From NCBI RefSeq assembly GCF_000346465.2, contig NC_034013.1:5377791-5441790 (forward strand): a stretch of DNA of 64,000 nt, written 5' to 3'. The position numbers were made by a program, and so were the translations under genes. Each line of letters opens with the position of its first letter. The first letter of the stretch is position 1. Below are positions 1-11,324 of the stretch, piece by piece. Source of the stretch: Prunus persica (Eukaryota > Streptophyta > Magnoliopsida > Rosales > Rosaceae). Below the pieces are notes generated by a model. The model saw nothing but the letters and a program-made list of their open reading frames with translations, was not told the origin of the DNA and did not search any database.

Positions 1-2045
1 TAGGGGTTTGGTTATAAGATTCACTACATCAATAGCTTAATAGATCCACTTTCATGGCTTGCAAGGTATATCTCTCTAATAAGACATAAGAGATGCTTGC
101 AGCAAGGGAAATGTATTTCATGGTAGATACTAGACTTGTGTTGTCAAAGTTAATGCTTATGTTGTATGATTGTGGTTCTGAACCACATATTTAAGTATTA
201 GTTTACACAATCTGACACATAAGCTTCGATTCACAATGTACTATTTCGTCGTTACCAATTGGTCAAATAAGAGGTCTTGTGTTGCATAATTGTGATTCTT
301 AACCATACATTCAAGCATAAATTTACTAGAAATGAAATCACAATATACAACATAACATTTGAATTCACTGTCTGACAACATAGCGTTGGCATTTATAATC
401 TCTCTTCAATTCATTGTCTGACGACATTAGCAAAAGAGTTTAGTTTGACAACAGGGGTTTCATGGGATTCATTATTCACTTTCAAGATTTGATTGGATTT
501 TGGTATGATATGTACATCAACGATGCACAGTTATGATGGAGCATCATGCAATTGAGTTGGATAGTGGTGAACAAAGAAATTCCAAACCATCCTCGGGAAA
601 TGGAACACTTTTACTATACTTGCCAACTTAGAGAGTTGGACCAAATTCGATCGGCAGATTATTAGGTGATCATAGGACTTTCAGTTCAAATAATTTGGCC
701 CAACAAACCATATATTTTATATGGGAAGATGTAGCAGCCAGCGGTTCTACCAATACTAGGGGCAAATACTAGTCAGCAAAGCAACAATGGCCACATGCAA
801 CAACCTTGGAACTCAACCTTTTAAGTAAACTAATGTTGGAGGTGAAATTGTCCAAAAAAAAAAAAAAAAAAAAATGTTGGAGGTGAAAACCATGATCACA
901 AAGAGACGAACACTACTAACCAGACAATGTCTTGTCGTTAATAAGTCAGGAGGATCTCAATGGTTTGCAACAAATCATAATTTCTCTCTAGTGACTTATT
1001 TCCTAAACTCTTCGTTAACTTCACCTTTAAACCCCTTGAAGAGACGCATCTTATTGTTTTCAGTAGCAATTTTGGCTCTCATAATTTAATTTCTAGCTCT
1101 CGAAATTGAGGATTTTATAATTTTTATAGTTTTGCAGTGAGTGTCAGAAGCTAAATCCATTTATTGTTATGATACTGTGCCTCATTTTCTATAAGGAGAT
1201 ACTCCTTTTTCCCGTGAATTACAGTTTGACACATACCAAAATAATTTATCAAAAACACAAAAAGAAAAACTTCTGCACACATATCACATTGTTATTAATA
1301 GAAATGTTACATGGTAAGAATGAAAGTATTTTCCTTCTTTAGGAAAGTATTTTCCTTTTTTAGGAGTAACTATCAATTTTTCTTCCTCAGAAGATTTGAG
1401 CTCCCATGGTAATCCCAACCCGTTTGCGAAACTAGGGGCTTTGGAGGAGAACTTGGAGGTGGTTGGGTTTTTGTTATTGTCGATTTGTGGATTAGGTTGT
1501 TTTTGTTTTTTTTCCTTCCTTTGTTTGTATCGGCCCAAACAAACCCCAATGTTCACTTCACATCATCAATTTGCCCTTCTTGCCAAGATTTGCCATTCCC
1601 AGTAGTTCGATCTCTGTCATTGAATGCATAACAAACAAATTGAATATACAAAGCAGTGGGCTAGAGATATGCATGTGGTCACCAATGTGCGGTCCATATA
1701 TATGATACCAATAGTTTGTATTCATATTGTAAGCAAAGCTTGAGAAATTGGATTTGAAGTTGAGGAAACAGTCAAATAGGCAAGGATTAAAAGATACTAG
1801 TCATAAACATGTGAGAATTCAAAAGTTGATAAACGAGGACAAGAGGATTTAAGACCACAGATTTTTACGGTTCCAAAAATAAGCTCAAAAGGGATCTAAG
1901 CCATTAGGTGGCTGGACTAATTAACCTCTTTCCTCACAACCATAGCCTCCTTGTTGCACCATTGACAACAAATCTGTGTGAAAATTCATCTGATTGTTCA
2001 ACATTTCTGATTCTTGGACTCTCATTTTGCATACTGATCAACAAA
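1..2045. other. Intergenic region upstream of the CHX gene
   Basis: No gene is recognised here. Short open frames exist on both strands (for example 90 codons on the minus strand at 1284-1556), but they have no recognisable domain and no splice context. Two loosely similar passages, around 165-220 and 282-335 (general form 'gttgYatRattgtgRttct'), suggest a degenerate duplication of about 118 bp. The last few hundred bases should contain the CHX promoter and 5' UTR, but no TATA box or transcription start can be assigned with confidence. Confidence 0.5.
833..888 (+). mobile_element. Tiny poly(A) retroposed insertion flanked by a 15-bp direct repeat
   Basis: The 15-mer atgttggaggtgaaa occurs at 833-847 and again at 874-888. 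Between the copies are only 'ttgtcc' and about 20 A residues. A direct repeat flanking a poly(A) tail is the footprint of target-primed retrotransposition. The extremely short body suggests a severely 5'-truncated LINE or SINE copy. Slippage-based duplication is an alternative. Confidence 0.55.
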
Positions 2046-5000
2046 ATGGAGGCTACTCACAAATTCGTGTGCCAAGACGATTTGGTCAACCCACTTTCCT
2101 CCATGGGAATGCAAGTAGCTTGCATCCTTGTCATCTCACACTTCTTTCACATTTTGCTCAAGGCCTTAGGTCAACCAGGCCCCATTGCCCAGATTCTTGT
2201 AAGCATCTCATTTTGATTAAAACAAAATAAATTTGTCAATATGAATCATTCTAACCTGTGATATAAATTGATTGTCTCGTAACATAACATGTCAAGTTAT
2301 ATATCTTGTTTATATATGAGGTTGGTTTTGTCAATCTAGGTCATTGTTCAAGTAAAATATTATTGTTCAAACGGTGATTATGATTTTCAGTTTGGTAATA
2401 TAACATGTCAAATTGACAGGCTGGTTTGGTGTTGGGTCCTTCAGGGTTGTCTAATATTACAGAAATAAAAGAATTCTTCTTTCAAGCTTCTGCTGCAGAA
2501 TACTATGAGATGTTTGGGTTCTTCTGCCGGATCCTCTTTATGTTCCTCTTCGGTTTGGAGATGGACTTTGCCTATGTACGCCGCAACCTGCGCGTAGTGT
2601 GCATCGTAGCCTACGGTGGTGCCTTCTTAGCCAGCCTTTTCGGCCTTACCGCCTCCTTCTTTATCTACAAACACTTACTGGCTGAGAATGCCAAGCTGAA
2701 TGCTAGCTTTGTCTTCTGCACCATGCTATTGGTGTCCTACACCTCCTCACCAGTCGTCAACCGCTTAGCAGCAGAGTTAAGGTTTGCAACATCAGACATT
2801 GGCCGCTTGGCAACATCTTCTGCCATGGTCGTTGAGCTCACTTGCTTACTTGTTTTTAATCTGATCATTGCCTTCACAAGACTAACTGCCTTGAGGGACG
2901 GCTTCTTCATCCTCCTCGGCTTGGTTCCCATGCTTTTCGCATTCAAGTACTTGGCAGTGTGGTTGAACAAACGAAACAGAAAGCAGAAGTACCTTAGAAA
3001 CCCAGAAGTGTTTCTCATTTTGTCGATTCTAATCGCGGGTTCGATGCTCATTGAAATGGCCATGTTTAATAGTGTGATAGCTTGTTTTGTTGCTGGCCTG
3101 GCTTTCCCCAAGGAAGGCAAGACGGCAAGAACTTTGTTGCACAAGCTTACTTACTCTGTCCACAACTTTGTGTTGCCTGTTTACTTTGGCTATATTGGGT
3201 TCCAATTTGATGCGAGCCATTTGAAGAGCTTGACCAACATATTGATTATTGCCATACTTGTGTTGTTGAGCCTCGGCAGCAAGATTAGTGGCACTCTTGC
3301 GGTTTGCCACTTTTTGAAGATCCCTTTAAACGAAGGGGTTTTTCTTGGCTTTGTGTTGAACTTGAAGGGACATGCCGATCTCTTGTTCGTTGGCAGCGCC
3401 TCGAAGGCTCTAATTGTAAGGTTCTTAACTTTGATTATATATTTGACAGTCTTGATTTGCACCTTCCAACTGAAAAAAAAAAAGAGAACAAGTAACATTA
3501 AATGTATCACATCTCTCTGTGTGAGAAAAATCTTTGACTGAAACTATATGTACCACATTCATCGGCCACATTTTAGATGACATCGCCTACTACCTTCATT
3601 AGAAATGTGGTATAAATAGTTTCATTTGGCAGACTCGACTCCTTCAAATGAGATCAACAATATGATCAACGTACATCTTAATATACATTGACCTTTTCTT
3701 TCTTCTTCTTTTTTTTTTTTTTGTTGTTGTCAAAACTATAGATCCTGGCTCTAAATTAATTAAGTTTCTTTTTCTTCTTATGCTCTGGTATTGTTTCAGA
3801 CTTGGAACCCAGCGGCTTACAATCTGTTACTAATAACAGTTGTGATTAACACTGTAATCTCAGGGCCAGTTGTGGCTTTGTTAATAAGAAGAGAAGAAAA
3901 ACTCTTCACTCACACACACACCTCCCTCGGCTTTGAGCCCGAAAATCCCGACCAAAACGAGCTCCGCCTCCTCGCCTGCGTCTACGGTCCCCGCCACATC
4001 TCTGCCATCCTCTCCGTCATCGCCACCATCCGCGGCACCCAAACAGCATCCATCATGCCCTACATGGCTCACCTTATCGAGCTCAACCAAAAACGACGCA
4101 CCAACGTGTCGTATCACGAGCTCGAAGCCGAGGAAATGAGCGACGAGGAAGACTACGGCGGCAACGACGTCCTCGAAATCCATGCAGCCGTCGACGCCTT
4201 CACTGCCGAGACCCAGATCCTAATCAACCTCAACAAGGCCGTGTCCACGTTGTCGAATTTACATGAGGAGGTGTGTAACGCAGCCGAGGACTTGCGTGCG
4301 ACGATTATTTTGCTGCCGTTTCACAAGCACCAAAGGATCGACGGCAAAATGGAGTCCGGGAAGGACGCTGTACGGACCACGAATCAAAAGATTCTTCGTC
4401 ACGCCCCGAGCTCTGTCGGGATGATCGTCGAGAAAGGGCTGGCCGGGGCGTTAGGGTTTTCGCAGTTGTTTACCGTGGACATTATGCAACATGTTGCGAC
4501 GCTATTTTTCGGGGGGCCCGATGACCGCGAGGCCATTGCTTGGAGTACAAGGATCGCAAACCATCCAAGGGTTAACTTGACGGTGGTTAGGTTTTTGGCG
4601 ACGGAGTCATCCAACACTCGGAATATGAAGGTGGAGAATGAAACGGGAGGCAATAGTGATATTGAGGTTTACATGGCCTTGTCGAGTTTAGAAACGGGCA
4701 ATGACATTGACAATGCCTTTCTCAATGACTTCTATAATGGGTACGTACCACCTCTATATTTATCTTATAGTGCGAATGTTAATGAATAACTATTAATCAA
4801 ATTTTCTTATAGTTTTTTTTTTTTGGGTTTCAAAATAAGCATATGGATATTTTCAATAAACATTTGTGTCTTAATTGGTTGGGTAGGTATGTGGCGTCTG
4901 GTAAAGTTGGGTACGTAGAGAAGCAGGTAAATAATGGAGCAGAAACAGTGGCAGCCCTAAGAGACATTGGAGACTTGTACTCTCTGTTTATAGTAGGGAG

Positions 5001-5169
5001 GGGTGGTCGAGGACACTCACCATTGACAACCGAGCTCAGTGATTGGGAAGAGTGCCCTGAACTTGGAACAGTAGGAGATCTCTTGGCTTCTTCAGACTTC
5101 AATATCAATGGCTCAATCTTGGTCGTCCAACAACATAGAAATTCCAAGAAAGAACTTGTAGATGATTAG
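2046..5169 (+). CDS. CHX-type cation/H+ antiporter (CPA2 family), 4 exons
   Basis: Exons are 2046-2198, 2420-3415, 3800-4740 and 4887-5169. All introns are GT-AG and the phases join, giving 790 aa, normal for plant CHX proteins. Residues 1 to about 400 form the hydrophobic Na+/H+ exchanger domain, including 'LGQPGPIAQILAGLVLGPSG' and 'SYTSSPVVNRLAAELRF'. The hydrophilic C-terminal half has the CHX regulatory features 'LRLLACVYGPRH' and 'FFGGPDDREAIAW'. The start at 2046 gives MEATHKFVCQDD; an in-frame Met at 1908 would add 46 residues but lies in less CHX-like sequence. Family members exchange K+ or Na+ for H+ at endomembranes or the plasma membrane, and many are pollen-expressed. The core site reads V-V-E around residue 190, where many CHX proteins have N-D, so transport chemistry may be atypical. 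Exon 3 is markedly GC-richer than its surroundings. The CHX number cannot be assigned from sequence alone. Confidence 0.93.
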
Positions 5170-6188
5170 CTATATATTGTGAATTTATAATTATTTCATA
5201 ATGTAATTTAGTGCTTCCTTCAATATTGTACATACTCAAATATATAATAGGGTTTTCGACTATGGCTGGATCATCCTAGTTTCTGTCTTATATATCATTT
5301 ATACATATACAAGAAAAGGCCTCATTAAACTTCTTGGTCCTTATCATAGGGAAATCTTTAATCTTTAAAGGGTTAGCCCAAAAAGCCAGACCACAGCGTC
5401 CGAATCGGAATCCATTTCGAAATATGTTTCAGAAAATTGCGACATGGTGGATGAACATGAAGCTCTTAAGAATGCAGTTCACATGCCCAATGAATGTGAC
5501 CTGAACTTATAACCACATCATGTAATCTAGGCAGAAGGCCTTATAAGTGAAACATTCAAAATCCTCATCTTAAAAGTGAAACATTCAAAATCCTCAAAAT
5601 TTCTATTGATTAATAAAAATACTAAAACATAAGACGCTTTATTAAATAGGGACTAAATAAAACATTCACAATGTATTTAAATTATAAAAAAAAAATTGTA
5701 CTGCAGTTGTCCATAAAAGCAGGAGACAACTACCTTCAAAACTTACCATTTGAATATTAAATTGTTTAATTTATAAAACTTAGTAAAAAAAATCCAATTG
5801 GCGCACGCGTGAGAGTGTACTAAAAGGGGCGCCAACGGGGTCTAACCTAGTGGAAAAGGTCCTTAACTTGCAGATCAGTGATTTCAAGTTCGAACTCCTA
5901 TACCACATTGGTAGTGTGTATGAGAAATCCCTTACTTTTGTAATTTAGACCATCACTTGTATTTTTGTTTAAAAAAAAACAAATGTGCCACTTCATTAAT
6001 TGATTTACGCAATACACCCATTGATAGTTTGCAATCATTTAGATTCTCTAATTATGGAGACAGTGAGCACTTAAAAACTCATTTTAATAAAATACGAATG
6101 TATTTTCCATTTTAATATGAATTGATTACCATTAATACTTATGAGTGGCCAAAGAAGACTTGAATAATCTTGATCTTTGATCAAACTA
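5170..6188. other. Intergenic region downstream of CHX
   Basis: This AT-rich sequence holds the CHX 3' UTR and downstream DNA. A tRNA-like SINE (5832-5990) is the only recognisable item. A short passage at 5541-5600 repeats 'taaaagtgaaacattcaaaatcctca' imperfectly. No further gene is seen. Confidence 0.5.
5832..5990 (+). mobile_element. tRNA-derived SINE
   Basis: 'ggggtctaacctagtgg' is close to a pol III box A and 'gttcgaactcc' to a box B, about 45 bases apart. A non-tRNA body follows ('gtgtgtatgagaaatccctt') and the element ends in a T-rich then A-rich tail near 5970-5982. This box A / box B / body / tail order is the plant SINE layout, similar in style to Au-type SINEs. The exact ends and target duplication were not resolved. 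Confidence 0.65.
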
Positions 6189-6379
6189 TATTGAAGAATA
6201 TAAGTCCCACATCGAAAACTTGACTAAGTAAAATATAGTATACAATGAATGGTTCCATTATTAATATCACCGAGGCCTTTTGTATAAAACCCCACACCTG
6301 CTAAACAGGTGGTTAAGTTGGGGACAATATTGATGTTGCTAGTGCTGGGCTAAGAGTCTGTCCCTCTGAAATCTTAACA
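6189..6379 (+). repeat. 5' LTR of element A
   Basis: This LTR matches 8598-8788 along its full 191 bp. It ends in cttaaca directly before the primer-binding site. It contains 'ttttgtataaaacc', a plausible TATA region. Confidence 0.8.
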
Positions 6380-6396
6380 TGGTATTAGAGCCAGGT
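6380..6396 (+). other. Primer-binding site of element A (initiator tRNA-Met type)
   Basis: The sequence tggtattagagccagg directly follows the 5' LTR. It matches the usual plant LTR-element PBS, complementary to the 3' end of initiator tRNA-Met, with one C-to-T change. Confidence 0.8.
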
Positions 6397-7564
6397 TACT
6401 AATCCTTGAGATCCTATGACAAATTGAGACTCATTGGCATTCCTTATTCCTAACCCATCATAGGTCTTCACCTTGCTGTAAATCCCCGTTTCTCCTTTCC
6501 TTAATAATCAACATATATTTCTTATGCCTTAGCCATAACCGCACATTTCTGCAATTTTACCCTTGTCTCTGTCCTTGCCATGTTTATGTTGAGTCATTAC
6601 CTTTATTTTTCTCTACCTATGCCTGCTGCTGCCTTTTTTCTCTTACTTTTCATCTCTCTATGAGCTTGCTTTATGTTAAAATCAGATTGAGCCCATGTTA
6701 GTTTCAATCTCTTGCGCTCACAGTCGAGCCTCTCTTTTAAATGTATACCATATGGGCAACACGCCCCTTGGCCATTGATGGCCTGATCTCTTTCCTCCAT
6801 GAGCCTCGTCACTGCTCATCGAGCCATCTCAAACCTCTGCAAGCCTCGTCACAGCTAGCCAAGCCTTCTCATAGCTGGCCTTTGTCTCTCTATTTATTAA
6901 GGTGTTACTTTCTCCAAATCTCAACTCTCATACATCGTCGGATTTGAGGGGAAGTGGCACTGCTGCTCATCTATTCCATTGCAATTCACCTACCTATCTA
7001 TCATGGTTGATTGTCCATGTCCGTTTCTCAAGTACCACTGATCATTTGGCTCTATCGACCCCTTCTTTTTAGGGGGAGAGGGAGAGTGAAGAGAAATTGT
7101 CTCTGTTGTTGCTGCTGCCACAGTTGTTTGCCTTGCCTTGTCTTGCTGGTGCTAATATCTTATATTGCTCTTGCTGGTGCCAGTGCATTGTGTTGCTCTT
7201 ACTGCTGTTAGTTTTGTTGTCTCTTGCTGGGGACATTGTTGTTGTTGCTTCTATCGTGTTCGTGCCTTTGCTGGTGTGTTTTTTCCGCTGCGATCATGAC
7301 CATTGACCTTGCCTTTGTTTGCTTCGCTTTTCGTTGCTATGGTTTTTGCTGATGATGTTGCCATGTTTTTTATCTGTCTCTTCCTTAACCTTAAACAATA
7401 CATATTTCTGCTGCACTATACACCTAGCCCATAATCCTAGCCCGCCACCATCATCTACCTTGCTACCGTTGCTGCCGCCTACCTTGCTATTGCCTCCGAT
7501 GCCGCCACCCAACCATCCATCATCATTCCCAATGTTGATGCCTTTATTTCTTCACTTGCCTCTT

Positions 7565-7954
7565 GTTCTGCCTTACTTATTGTCGTGCTCGCAGGGTTTC
7601 TATGTTTTGCCTTATCTACTGCCGTGATCACAGGGCTTTTGTGTTATGCCTTACCTACTGCCGTGCTCACAGGATTTCTGTGTTCTGCCTTACCTACTGC
7701 CGTCCTCACAGGGTTTCTGTTTTCTGCCTTACCTATTGCCGTGCTCACAGTGTTTCTGTGTTCTGCCTTATCTACTGCCATGCTCACAGGGTTTCTGTGT
7801 TCTACCTTACCTACTGCCGTACTCACAGGGTTTCTGTGTTCTACCTTATATATTGCCGTGCTTACAGAGTTTCTGTGTTCTACCTTACCTGCTGCCGTAC
7901 TCACAGAGTTTCTGTGTTCTGCCTTATATATTGCCATGCTCACAGGGTTTCTGT
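7565..7954 (+). repeat. Minisatellite, ten 39-bp units
   Basis: Ten consecutive units start every 39 bases from 7565. Typical unit parts are 'gttctgccttacctactgcc' and 'gtgctcacagggtttctgt'. The unit length is a multiple of three and the units rarely contain stops, so several frames on both strands stay open. The long overlapping open frames here (about 100-195 codons) are therefore an artefact of the repeat, not evidence of genes. Confidence 0.92.
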
Positions 7955-8147
7955 GTTTTGCTATGTGCCTTATTTTTTACGGTTTGCTCTTGTGTTTTCA
8001 ATGCGAACTTTGCTTTAGTTTGTCACTTGTTTCACTCGTGGTTGATGAAAAGACCTTCTCTACAATTGGTGCTTGTCAAGTATGGTGTTCTGTGACTCGC
8101 TTGTCAAGTTCGGCGTGCGAAATATCTTTGCCCAACTTGAGGGGGAG

Positions 8148-8391
8148 TGTTGGCGAGTCCTTACTTAGTTAGGATTTTGGTTCCTTATTTTATTAGAATT
8201 TTGGTTACTTACCAATTATTATTTAGTCTTATTGTAATAGAGATTTACTTCCTATTGTAATTTAGATATATTTCCTATTTTATTTAGGGTTAACACATCT
8301 TTGTACTTGTATAAATACCTCAATATCGGAGAAGAATAATAATATGAGCATAGGTGAGCATATCTGAATATTTACCCTACTTTGTTTAACA
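8148..8391 (+). repeat. LTR of a second family (element B) inside element A, flanked by PPT and PBS
   Basis: The sequence runs from tgttggcg to tttaaca (244 bp). It is immediately preceded by a polypurine tract (gagggggag, 8139-8147) and immediately followed by a primer-binding-site-like sequence tggtatcaaagc (8392-8403). It contains 'gtataaatacc' at about 8309, a plausible TATA box. No second copy of this LTR was found in the window. Confidence 0.7.
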
Positions 8392-8597
8392 TGGTATCAA
8401 AGCGAGTTTATTGACTGGGACTGAATTGGGCCTTTACCCTTACCCAATATATGTGGTGTTCATATGTAAGGCTTGAATGTTTACCCCTACCCCTTACCCA
8501 ATACGTGTTGTTCATGTGTTGGACTTAAATGATTGACTCCGATGTGGACTTGGCTCCACGTGTGGCCCACTATGTGGTGGTCTCATGTGAGGGGGCG

Positions 8598-8788
8598 TGT
8601 TAAAGAATATAAGTTTCACATCGAAAACTTGACTAAATAAAATATAATATATAATGTATGGTTCCACTATTAATATCACCTAGGCCTTTTATATAAAACC
8701 CCACTTATACCAAACATGTGGTTAAGTTGGGGACAATATCGATGTTACTAATGGTGGGCCAAGAGTCTGTCCCTCTGAAATCTTAACA
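8598..8788 (+). repeat. 3' LTR of element A
   Basis: The sequence runs from tgttaaag to cttaaca, preceded by the purine tract gagggggcg. It pairs with the 5' LTR at 6189-6379. Confidence 0.8.
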
Positions 8789-8888
8789 CAAACCATGAGT
8801 GATAACTAGCAATACATCCTTTTAGCAGTCTAAGTAGAATAGTGTACAACCTAATACTTGAGTTACACTCTTCTTAGGCCATGATTTC

Positions 8889-10515
8889 TGTCACGCCCCA
8901 ACCCACGGATTTACGTAACTTTAGGTTAAGACGTGATTCACACCTTAATTATAGAATTTAATAAAAACTATAACTCAAATGTGAAGAAACATTTAAATAA
9001 ATAAAATAAATATTTCACATAGAATATTCAACAGAAACGCGGAAACGACAACATCTGAAACTTTAAAATTTTTACATTATTTTACAAGTTAGAACTACTC
9101 GAGAGTTCACTGAAAGAGTAGCTTATTATTCATCCACAAGCTATGTACATAATACACTCTATAGACATGCCAAAATCATCACAAGCTCTAGATTTTAGGT
9201 TCAGTACTGCAAAATCTATTAGGGGGTGAGCGAAACCACAGCTCAGTAGGGACATAAACCTTTTTACTGTACATTGATATAATTAAATTAAGTGACAAAT
9301 AATCATACAACCAAATATCATATTATTAATAACAATGCATGAATACTCTTCATCTAATCCTGTTAATTCATAGAACTGGACAAACAGACCTGCACATCCC
9401 ATACCATGCTTATACCACTTGGTCCTGAATGCCCATTTATATGAATTTACACCCATTTCAATCATTCTATAATTTTTCTTTTGTTAGTCATCTTGTCTAA
9501 CTCCTTGTCGCCAGTCCCAAATCACCCAAAAAACCATGTGCATTGTGGAATTCCTGAGACCTGGTACATGCCAAGAGTTAGACTCAACTACACAAAAAAT
9601 TATTTCCATTACCCTCTTTTCCACCATTATTTTCTCAACTCCAGAATTCTAGCCAATTTCCATGACATGATATAATTATACCCTTCACAACCATGTAGCC
9701 ATTTAAAACATCACTAATGCACATATAATTATGCCCACATTGTTCAAATAGTTAAGAGTACATAAATTTCCAATACGTAAATTAAACAATACCACATTAA
9801 CCAAATAGTTAACAATTTATAAACATCCAATATAAAAAATATCCATTACACATAATATAGAGCTCACGAAATTTAATTAGATCAATTTCTACAAAAGGCC
9901 CCATTGAAACCCATATCTTGACACCAAAGCTTTTGCTAAAAACGTAAGGTGTTTCTTAATTTTCCACCGCATTCACAAACTCAGTTTCTCACTCTTTTTC
10001 TTACTCCTCTCTACCACTATTTCTCTCTTGTTGTTTTTTTTTTCATTTGATGTGCAACTCTCTTCCTATATATAAGGAAATAAGTCGGCAGTGAAACACT
10101 TCCTATTGGATGGTGTAATGGTGATTGATTTACACTTCCTAACCAAGTAATATATATAGCAGATAAGGAAGAATGTCTTTGTGACTCTTCCAACTCCTCC
10201 AATCATATTCTTTTCTCTTTGGTGAGTTGGCTAACCTTACTACTTAACATGGTTTTCACTTTGACATGTACAAGGACTATTAATAAGGTCTATGAATTGA
10301 CAAAACTAACTAAAAAGTTCTATTAATACATATCCATATATATATATATATATATAATAGAATAAGATATTTATGTAATACACACACATATAATAAGATA
10401 TATATATATATATATAGATTTAACTATCTAGGTTATGAATTAAATATGTAACAAAATTTTTAATTTTCCCAAAATAATATATAATATATATATTTAAAAA
10501 ATATGTGGGTTTACA
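8889..10515. mobile_element. Probable solo LTR of a Gypsy-like element
   Basis: The left edge begins TGTCACGCCCC, a start commonly seen in long plant Gypsy LTRs. The right edge ends gtttaca at 10515. The pentamer ATTTC flanks both sides (8884-8888 and 10516-10520), consistent with a 5-bp target duplication. A TATA-like 'ctatatataagg' lies near 10067. The interior has no internal domain, PBS or PPT. The right boundary was found by searching for the duplicated pentamer, so a chance match is possible. Confidence 0.45.
10324..10500. repeat. AT-rich simple repeats
   Basis: Runs of (ta)n at about 10331-10356 and 10399-10416, and AT-rich sequence to about 10500, within the probable solo LTR. Confidence 0.8.
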
Positions 10516-10520
10516 ATTTC

Positions 10521-11038
10521 GTTGTATCATAAGAGATCAACGACACTTAAAAAGACAACTATAGTGCTTTAGATTGAATGATTTATTTGAATTATGACAA
10601 TTCAGAGTTCTTGTTTCACATGTATGTGAAACTCCAAACACTCTTTATTAATCTTGTTCAATGAATTCAATTTACATTGACCATCGCCATACTAGCCTTA
10701 ATGTCTTGCAACCAAAATCAAATAAAGAGCGGAAAGACCATTAAAACAAATAAATTAGTTATTAAAAAATCAAAATGCAACTCGTTTACAAATTCAAGAA
10801 CCACATAAATCTAAAACCCTATCATATAACTAGAAACTTTTAGGAGATGAGTTTGCGAGTGATGCATTAGTATTCTTCTACAAATTGTAATGATTTTTCT
10901 ACCCTCTTCTGTTTTGCCAGCTTTCTACAAATTGGATTAGTGTTTGTTGTAATTTCTCATATTCTGACAAACAAGAAAAGAAAATCTTCGAATCTAACCA
11001 AAAGAAAAAGGAGAAAAAGAAAAAGAAAACTTGGGATC
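10521..11038. other. Intergenic spacer before the young LTR element
   Basis: No gene or repeat is recognised. Its last five bases (ggatc, 11034-11038) are the left target-site duplication of the LTR element that follows. Confidence 0.5.
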
Positions 11039-11232
11039 TGTTGTAAATAATAAGGTGGAGCCCACCACTTGTTGGATGGAGCTTTACCTACTCCACCTTG
11101 TTGGAAGGGGCTTTGCCTACAAAAGAGTGAGAACCCTTCCATTGTAATTGACAGTTTTGAGAACTGAAACATTCTGAGATCAGTTTCTCTCTATCCCAAT
11201 TTTCTCTCCATTTTCTCACTAGATTTATAACA
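11039..11232 (+). repeat. 5' LTR of the young element
   Basis: This LTR is 194 bp and TG...CA bounded. It is followed by cgttatcagcacgag, the expected position of the primer-binding site. That sequence is not the common initiator-Met PBS, and its tRNA was not identified. Confidence 0.9.
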
Positions 11233-11324
11233 CGTTATCAGCACGAGTCTTTAACCGGCTGAGTTCTCTGATGAAACCCAGTCAGATAAACTTACACACA
11301 CAGAGAGAAACAGAGAGGGGAAAA

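Larger units (their letters stand above)
6189..8788 (+). mobile_element. Old non-autonomous LTR retrotransposon (element A)
   Basis: Two 191-bp direct repeats (6189-6379 and 8598-8788) differ at roughly 20 positions. The 5' copy is followed at once by a primer-binding site, and the 3' copy is preceded by a purine tract (gagggggcg). The 5' LTR begins TA instead of TG, as expected for an aged copy. Candidate target duplications are only approximate (aacta at 6184-6188, aacca at 8791-8795, needing a 2-bp shift). The 2.2-kb interior has no gag, protease, integrase or RT reading frame. It carries a 39-bp minisatellite and a second, unrelated LTR (8148-8391). Confidence 0.8.

Noticed and set aside
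1284..1605. Overlapping frames on both strands upstream of CHX
   Set aside because: No domain, no splice support and low-complexity lysine-rich or aromatic-rich content; not enough to call a gene.
2737..3510. Minus-strand frames opposite the CHX gene
   Set aside because: They are shadows of the CHX coding exon; the + strand has clear antiporter homology and splice sites.
5832..5900. A possible tRNA gene because of box A/B-like words
   Set aside because: No cloverleaf can be closed, the box A is degenerate, and the sequence continues into a SINE body and tail.
7563..8172. Overlapping long frames (about 100-195 codons) that look like cysteine/leucine-rich repeat proteins
   Set aside because: They are created by a 39-bp minisatellite that is open in several frames on both strands. 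There are no splice or promoter cues and the area lies within an old LTR element.
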